NCBI GenBank assembly: GCA_036365145.1
Contig: JAEOAD010000603.1
Span: forward strand, 930,001-994,000
Direction: 5' to 3'
Length of the DNA: 64,000 bases
Source of the DNA: Orientallactaga sibirica
Taxonomy: Eukaryota > Chordata > Mammalia > Rodentia > Dipodidae
Positions 57,590 through 64,000 of this stretch are shown here, piece after piece; within the stretch, counting starts at the first letter, position 1, and every line of letters begins with the position of its first letter. The position numbers were made by a program, and so were the translations under genes. The notes under the pieces were generated by a model. It ran no database searches. It was given only the letters and a program-made list of their open reading frames with translations, and was not told where the DNA came from.

Positions 57590-57810
57590 TGTCTGGAAAA
57601 TCCATGAAAAAGTTAAAAAACCTATTACAGAGAGTAAAAGCCTTCAATAAGGTATCAATGTATAAAATATGAAAACTGGAAACTCTTTATATACTAAAAT
57701 AGTAACCACAGGGGAAAAAACTCCTACAAAATACAATAAAATATAAGTAGGATTAAATGAGCAAAGTCTATATGAAGAAAAAATATTTAAAGGGTTATAG
57801 GACTGCAAAA
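57590..57810 (+). mobile_element. Ancient L1 ORF2 fragment, plus strand
   Basis: ggaaaatccatgaaaaagtt aaaaaacc, aataaggtatcaatgtataa and atatactaaaatagtaacca fit the ORF2 sense region after the FADD block. It is very diverged, with no open frame. Confidence 0.5.
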
Positions 57811-58349
57811 GCTGGTGTCCATTAAGCCAATCCATATAAATGATGTAAATTCATGTCAGTTGACCATTTTCTTTGGGGGTACTTTGTCAATTATATCTTC
57901 TTTACTGCCTTTTAAAATATACACATATGATACAGTCATAAGTTCTTAACAGGTTTGAGTCTGAGTGAAATGATTTGTTTTCATAGTACATTGGTGTTTG
58001 CTTCTTGGCAGTGCTAACTCAGTGAGTTTAATCTAATCCACAGTTATTTGACCCTTAGGCAAGAATTTTCTATTTATGGCTAACTTCTACATCCATGTAG
58101 TTGCCTTTCAGGCACTGACTCAGAAGCTGTTATTAAAAATATCTTTGTATATATTAATTATGGATGGTACTGTGTTACCTAAGGACATTTTGACACAAGT
58201 ATTCATTGTAATTTGAGCATATTTTGAATGTATTGGGCAACAGAATTTCCTTTCCCAACCTAAAGTACTGCTGCAAATTCTGGCCACCTTTTAAGATGCT
58301 TTTCTTGAACCATTAATATCTTCTATAGCAGAGGTTATCATAAAAGAAA
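57811..58349. other. AT-rich sequence, nothing recognised
   Basis: No gene or clear repeat is seen. Confidence 0.45.
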
Positions 58350-59622
58350 ATTCGGGCTAAAACATTGATCCTTTAGCAGGCCCATAGAAGGAACACCTGA
58401 ACCACAGGGACCTGGAGAGGACATCATGAATATTAACCTTAATCTTTTCATGTTTCTCAATCTCTCTCTCTCTCTTTCTCCCTCTCCTCTCTATCCTCTC
58501 TTTCTCTTTTATATAACCTTTTTCTTCCTCCACCTTCCTTGGTGCTGACTTGTAACTCCCAGTACTAGCATGAGGTTAACTTTCACAATGAAATGTTGAT
58601 CAGAGAGACCTACAAGGTTTCCCAAAAAAGACAGATTTCTGTCAGAGTTCTTGATGACCCACAAAAGGTTAATGGTAAGAGCCTACTGCTGAAGACACCA
58701 TATGCTGTTGGGACGAAACATGGAGTGACCTTATTGGAATCCGGAAGAGGGTTAGTCCTCAGACAGTTAGCTTGTCTACTGCCAGAGGGTGCTGCATGAG
58801 CTACTGGGGGAAAATGATGAACATCTGTCCAAACAACTCGCAGTCTAAACTACTCAGCAGTAAACAACCTGATGTGATGCTCAAACAAGTGCAATAGTGG
58901 CCCATAGCCATGGTGGGTAACCAACTGCTCTTGATTTGGCTAATAGATCCACTCAGTGGAATGGAACTCATAGATGGAACTGGGAAACAAGTCAAAACCA
59001 TGTCCAAAATATGAGCCCATTCTCCAATATGAAGCTCCCACCAATTGTGGGCTATAAGAGGGCCTATGCATATAAAATACTCTCTAAAATAACAATGGCC
59101 ATCCCATCTGTCTGGTACTAACTTCTCTCTCTGTTGGAGAATTTGCTTCTCTTTTTCAGATGGATGACGAACCTGAAAGGAACCTATCACACCTTACCAG
59201 GGCCCCAGCTGAAACCATAGAGTAATGGGGGAAATGGGCAAGAGTGCAGCTTTCTTGATGAACCTGACACCAGAACAAGGCTGAAGGAGATAAACACAGA
59301 GAACGTTCAACTCCTACTAAGCCAGATATCCAGAGACACAGAGGCTCCCAAAACCTCACCATTGAAGCAGAACTAAAATGAACCCAATGTGGCTCAGGAA
59401 AATTCACAGAAGAGGGAGCAGAAAGAATGTTAGAGCCACAAGTTGGGTCATTATGCACAGAGACTTTGCCTCTACTCTATAACTGTTGGTTACCCCCATA
59501 ATGCACGACCCACATTCCCCAATGAGGAGGGTCCCTTCAGAGGGGGGAGGTCAGGGAGGAGGCTACCAGAAGCACAAACATGAATCTAAAATAGAAAAAA
59601 AAACAAAAATAAATAAATAAAA
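58350..59622 (+). mobile_element. L1 fragment, 3' UTR in sense, with tail
   Basis: A plus-strand 3' UTR: ctgaaccacagggacctgga, a (CT)-rich tract at 58,460-58,505, cagaagagggagcagaaaga atgttagagcc, ctttgcctctactctataac. It ends in an A-rich tail (aaataaataaataaaaataa) at about 59,595-59,622. Small frames within (58,593-58,799 plus; 58,801-59,190 minus) are chance. It is 5'-truncated. Confidence 0.65.
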
Positions 59623-59633
59623 ATAAAAATGAG

Positions 59634-59809
59634 GGGGCTGGGGAAATGGCTTAGAAGTTAAGGCGTTTGCCAGTGAAGCCAAAGGATCCCGGTTTGATTC
59701 ACCTGGACCCACATAAGCCAGATGCACAAGGGGCACATGCATCTGGAGTTCATTTGCAGTGGCTGGAAGCCCTGGTATGCCTATTCTCTCTCTCTCTCTC
59801 TCTCCCTCT

Positions 59810-59847
<38 letters not shown>

Positions 59848-59884
59848 CTCAAATATTTAAAAACACTTGTTAAATAAATAAATA
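59634..59884 (+). mobile_element. B2-superfamily SINE with (CT)n(GT)n
   Basis: A sense copy: gggggctggggaaatggctt agaagttaagg, ggatcccggtttgattcacc, the core (gccagatgcacaaggggcac), then ctctct to gtgtgtg at 59,785-59,848 and a taaataaataaataaaa tail. It sits directly at the L1 tail. Confidence 0.9.
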
Positions 59885-60400
59885 AAAGTGAGGCTTAAAA
59901 GACAACAAACATTTGATTTTTCTTTAAAGTCTTGGCAATATGACACAGACTTGAGTCAGACTGCCTAGATTTGAATTATCATCTGCTGGGGACCAACTGT
60001 GTAACCTTGTGCAGGTTACTAGACCTTTCTGTGCCTACCTCAGCAGGGGATGACAATAGCCCCTTCCTCTTATTGTCAGTCAGAAAATGGAGCCTAAACC
60101 TGAAAATTGCCTGGTACCCAACTGGTTCACAATTGTTAGCTCCTGTTGTAATACATATCACTCGTGATTCTTCATTTGTTTAGTAAGGCATATTACTTTA
60201 GCTAAATTAAGAGTTTTAGACACTGAACTAAGTCTTATTAACTCAAAATCCCTGTTACTGCAAGGTTTGCTAGTAGAAATTCAAAGAGGAAATAGTTTAT
60301 TTTACTGATAATGCTTTCTACTATTTCTGGCAACACCACTGGGGGTATTCCTGTTTGGTAACAAGGAACTGAAGAGAATGGGAATAAATCTGATTATTGT
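59885..60400. other. Nothing recognised
   Basis: Overlapping small frames at 59,971-60,183 on both strands show no domain. Confidence 0.45.
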
Positions 60401-60455
60401 AAAAAAAAAAAAAGAAAAAAGAAAAAAGAAAAGATAAAGAAAAGAAAGAAAGGAA
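60401..60455. repeat. A/G-rich simple repeat
   Basis: A run of a12 followed by gaaaaaagaaaaaagaaaag units and aaagaaagg. It could be an old retroposon tail, but no body is recognised upstream. Confidence 0.8.
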
Positions 60456-61112
60456 ATATCATCATCTTCCCACAAGAAAACATGAATATATTTGGAGACA
60501 TTTTGGTTGTCACAACTTTTACAAAGCTACTTTAATCTAAAGGTAAAATCTTAAAGACAGTGCTAAAAATCTTGTAGTATTCAAAACCAAACTCCACAAG
60601 AGAGTGTTATAATGCTCACAGTGTTATGGCTTTAGGCCTTTTTAGAGAAAAGCAGAATTGCAGTCTGTACTGACTGTTTTCAGCATTTCTGTCTCCTGGG
60701 ATCATTACCTTTTAGATGTTACTACATCAATACTTTCAAGCACATATTTCTATTTTATAGGCTTTTCCCAGATTTTCTAGTGTTGTTTTTTCTCCTAAGG
60801 GTTACTTTCAAGCCAGCCATTGCTAAGAGAATAAAATCACAAATTCAGTATAGAGTTCTGTTCATAAACAATGTCTATGCAAACTCAAAGTTGAGAAGAG
60901 TGCTCCTTCAAAAATGGATAATAGGTTTGACCTAGTGCCAGGCTGAATTAGATGCTGTGACAATAGAGACTGTGGTGCTGATAAGCTAATGTTTATTTTA
61001 GGATAATGTCCAGCATCCCTAGTGCTCAAGAGGTAGTCTAGGTTTTAACAAGTTGGGTGGTTTTGAGACTTTGAGGATACTATGAAAGGTAAATAAAGAT
61101 TTTATGTTCTTT
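60456..61112. other. Nothing recognised
   Basis: No gene or clear repeat is seen. Confidence 0.45.
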
Positions 61113-61318
61113 TATGTTCTCTTTAAAAATTTATTATTTATTTGAGTGAGAGAGAGAGAGAGAATGGGCAAGACAGGAAGGACTTATAGCCACTGCAATC
61201 CAACTCCAGACACACGTTCCACCTGGCACATCTGGCTTACATGAGTACTGGGTAATTGAACTTGGGTCCTTAGGCTTCGCAGGCAAGTGCCTTAACCACT
61301 AATTTATCTCTCCAGTCC
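61113..61318 (-). mobile_element. B2-superfamily SINE
   Basis: aaaaatttattatttatttg agtgagagagag, the core (acctggcacatctggcttac) and a head ending atttatctctccagtccc. Confidence 0.85.
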
Positions 61319-61364
61319 CAAATTTTATGTTCTTAAATACAACTTCAGAATCTATTTTAACAAC

Positions 61365-61563
61365 TAATTAAAAGAAACATTTATTTGCAAGCAGAGAGAG
61401 AAAGAATGAATATAGATATGCCAGGTCTTCTAGCTGTTGCAAACAAACTCCAGATGCATGTGCTACTTTGTGCATCTGGCTTTACTTGGGTACTGGGGAA
61501 TCACACCTGGGTTCTTAAGCTTTTCAGGCAAGTGCCTTAACCGCTAAGTCATCTCTCCAGCCT
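61365..61563 (-). mobile_element. B2-superfamily SINE
   Basis: tttatttgcaagcagagaga gaaag, the core (ctttgtgcatctggctttac) and a head ending gtcatctctccagcctc. It has the same orientation as the previous SINE, 46 bases away; the differing sequences show independent insertions. Confidence 0.85.
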
Positions 61564-61879
61564 CTGCAATTGATTTTTTTAAATGGCAAGTGTCAGGTTT
61601 ATAAAATGGAAGCCCTCCTACAGTATTAGTGGATACTTGTTTAATGCTTTCTGGGGAGTTTTTAAATGCTGAGACACAAGAAATTAAATTTATTTATTTT
61701 TGTTGGAATCCAGGGTAAAATATAGTCCTTTTGCATTTATTTTCCAGCAGACATTATTGGAAATCAATCTCTTCAGTATAGTAACTTAGATACAAGGACT
61801 TCTAAATTAGCTCATGTCAATTCCACTCCTCCCATGATTCCTCTACTAGTTTTCATGCTTCTATAAAGGAACTTTAGAG

Positions 61880-61881
<2 letters not shown>
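61564..61881. other. AT-rich sequence, nothing recognised
   Basis: No gene is seen. Confidence 0.45.

Positions 61882-61938
<57 letters not shown>
61882..61938. repeat. (AT)n microsatellite
   Basis: An uninterrupted run of about 28 AT units. It can form cruciform or hairpin structures and is likely highly polymorphic. Confidence 0.95.
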
Positions 61939-61940
<2 letters not shown>

Positions 61941-63143
61941 TTTGCATATGAACCTGGACCTAAAATAGGGTAGAGGAATAGAGATACAGCATATCAGAAA
62001 TACTTGTTGGATCACATAATCTAGTAAGGAGAGGTAAAGAGACATAATGATCAATATAGGTAGGAACATATCTGTTGCCTAGTACTTTAAGAACATTTAT
62101 TAGAGAAGAAAATAATAGTGAAAAAATAAAATTAAATAAGAAGAAAAGACCAATGGGGAAATTTATGCAATTCAAACTATTTCTTTGATCAGAGAACCAT
62201 ATTACAACTATATGTCATGAACTTAATGGTGTTTAAAAATTGCTTTAAAAATCTCCTACCAACTACAGGTATTAATATTGGTAAGGTGGTCAAGTATATG
62301 TAATAGAGTATGGCTATTGCTATTATTTTTTTATCATAATTAATAAAAGAACTTTCTATATCCTAACAAACAAATCTTTTTAGTGGTTCAAAATAACAAT
62401 GCTTAAATTGCTTTTTTTATTCAACTCACTTTAGAAGAGTAATCAATACTGAACTTATAAACATATGTATGAGAATTACTTAAAAAATTATAAATGGCAT
62501 TGAGGGGAATCAATGAAACAACCCTGACCAAAATAGGACCTCAGGATTTAAAATAGAAAGCAGACACTGAACTTGGATCACCTTTCAATCCTATATCATC
62601 TGTCATGATATTTGATTGTACAGGGTTCCATAGGGTGTGCTTCTTTCTTTTCATTAGTGGTGCCTTTTCAACTTTTAATGTCCTTTATAACTTTTATGTA
62701 GTTGACTGATTCTATAAAATATACCTAATTATTTAATGAGCTCCTATTTACACTAAATATGATGTTTTTTCAAAATATGTAATGATGTGTAGTTATACCC
62801 AGAACATATTTTTAAGGGAAGAATATTGCCTACTAAACATAAAATGTAGTCTGGAAATAGTAAACTGGAGTAATATTGCACACTTAATGCACTGTTTGCT
62901 TTATTATTTTAATCTATTAAACATATACTTATCATTTATTCTGTCAATATTTTACTGTGATCATTTTTTGAAGTAGTATTGCATATGAGCTTTAATGTCT
63001 TATTTTTTTTTTTGATTTCAGAATCTCTGTACAAACATACAATCCTCTTTAAAATTTATAGTACAAAATTGAGTATAAGTAGATAAAGAGTTTCATTAAC
63101 ATATACTTCTGAGTATAAATTCTAATTTAAAATATATGGGAAG
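61939..63143. other. AT-rich sequence, nothing recognised
   Basis: No gene or clear repeat is seen in about 1.2 kb. Confidence 0.5.
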
Positions 63144-63402
63144 ATGGGCTGGAGAGATAGCTTAGTAGTTAAGGTGCTTGATTGAGAAGCCTAAGGACTC
63201 ATGTTTGAGTCTCCAGATCCCATGCAAGTCAGATGCACAAAGATGAGGAAGTGTAATGTTGCACATGTCCACTAGGTGGCACAAGCATCTGGAGTTAGAT
63301 TTCAATGGCTGGGGCCCTGATGTGCCAATTTCCTCTCTCTCTCTCTCTGTGTCTTTCTCACTTGTGCATGTGTGCTGTCAAAAAAAAAAAAATAAAATAT
63401 AT
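63144..63402 (+). mobile_element. B2-superfamily SINE, long form, with CTCF-like core
   Basis: A sense copy: gggctggagagatagcttag tagttaagg, the long-form middle (gaagtgtaatgttgcacatg), CCACTAGGTGGCAC at 63,269-63,282, the CT-rich part and an A tail with aataaaat. Confidence 0.9.
63269..63282 (+). promoter_or_regulatory. CTCF-like core motif
   Basis: CCACTAGGTGGCAC fits the 14-base CTCF core pattern CC(A/C)(C/G)(C/T)AG(A/G)(G/T)GGC(A/G)(C/G) at every position. Binding is inferred from the motif only. Confidence 0.5.
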
Positions 63403-63613
63403 AGGAAGAGAATTCAAAAGAAAAATTAAAGTGAATTTACTTTTGTCTTTCCTTTTGAATCATACAAATATATCTTATTTATACAGATGACTAAATGTCA
63501 GGTAAAAAGATAGGCTGAGCTAATATGAATGAGAGATTAGAGAGCCTGTCATCTCTTACTCAAGATGAAAAGCTTGGTCACTGAAAGCAGTTTCTTTCTT
63601 TTTTTTTTTTTAA

Positions 63614-63847
63614 CTGCTTTTTTAGATTTTATTTTTATTTATTTATTTGAGTCAGAGAGAGGGAGGGAGAGAGAAAGAGAGAGAGAGAGAGTGAGAATGG
63701 GCTCACCAGGGCCTCCAGCCACTGCAAACAAACTCCAGATGCATGTGCCACCATGTGCATCTGACTTATGTGGGACCTGGAGATTCAAACTGGTGTCCTT
63801 AGTCTTCGCAGGCATGTGCCTTAACCACTAAGCCATCTCTCAGTCCC
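63614..63847 (-). mobile_element. B2-superfamily SINE
   Basis: atttttatttatttatttga gtcagagagag with a (GA)n run, the core (gccaccatgtgcatctgact) and a head ending ccatctctcagtccc. Confidence 0.9.
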
Positions 63848-64000
63848 AATTTATTATTTTAATATCTGTTTTTCCTTTGATGAGAGAGATGGTTCTCTCC
63901 AACTCTAATATGGATTTCTCTTTTGTCATATACTCAAATTTATTTTATCCATTCAAAATATTTACATAAAAGAAATTGATATAAATGATAGAGGTATGAA
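63848..64000. other. AT-rich sequence to window end
   Basis: Nothing is recognised. Confidence 0.5.

Noticed and set aside
58801..59190. 129-codon minus frame as a gene
   Set aside because: It is antisense to a plus-strand L1 3' UTR and has no domain.

Overview
The window is mammalian nuclear DNA from a rodent and contains no host gene that I can support. It is AT-rich, has no exon chain or CpG-island promoter, and is built almost entirely of transposable-element remains. B1 (7SL-derived) and ID-like SINEs, murine-style L1 with tandem promoter monomers, and ERVL-MaLR LTRs point to a rodent. The commonest SINE has a tRNA-like head, a CT-rich 3' region and an (AATAAA)n tail, so it belongs to the B2 superfamily. 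Its form fits the element of jerboas (Dipodoidea, Jaculus-like); that placement is an inference from memory of the family, not a database result.

Layout. 1-5.9 kb: mostly plain AT-rich sequence with scattered SINEs. 5.9-24.9 kb: one old minus-strand L1 (3' UTR, ORF2, ORF1, promoter monomers) split by younger insertions: a SINE, a MaLR provirus, a truncated class II ERV, a 1.46 kb solo LTR, a MaLR-type LTR, and a 7.2 kb class I ERV with a tRNA-His-type primer site. 24.9-28.4 kb: a class I-like LTR, a MaLR LTR and a short direct duplication. 28.4-37.4 kb: a second old minus-strand L1, interrupted by an LTR-internal-LTR-internal-LTR tandem provirus. 37.4-39.6 kb: further L1 pieces on both strands. 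39.55-46.95 kb: the youngest large element, a full-length minus-strand L1 of about 7.4 kb, inserted into an older plus-strand L1. 47-64 kb: AT-rich intergenic DNA with L1 fragments (one with an inversion fitting twin priming), a class II solo LTR inside a B1, many SINEs and microsatellites.

None of these elements looks intact. The 39.55-46.95 kb L1 comes closest: its ORF1 has one nonsense codon, and its ORF2 has one frameshift and one nonsense codon, while the endonuclease and reverse-transcriptase active-site motifs remain readable. Boundaries marked as approximate were judged by eye, by comparing copies within the window.
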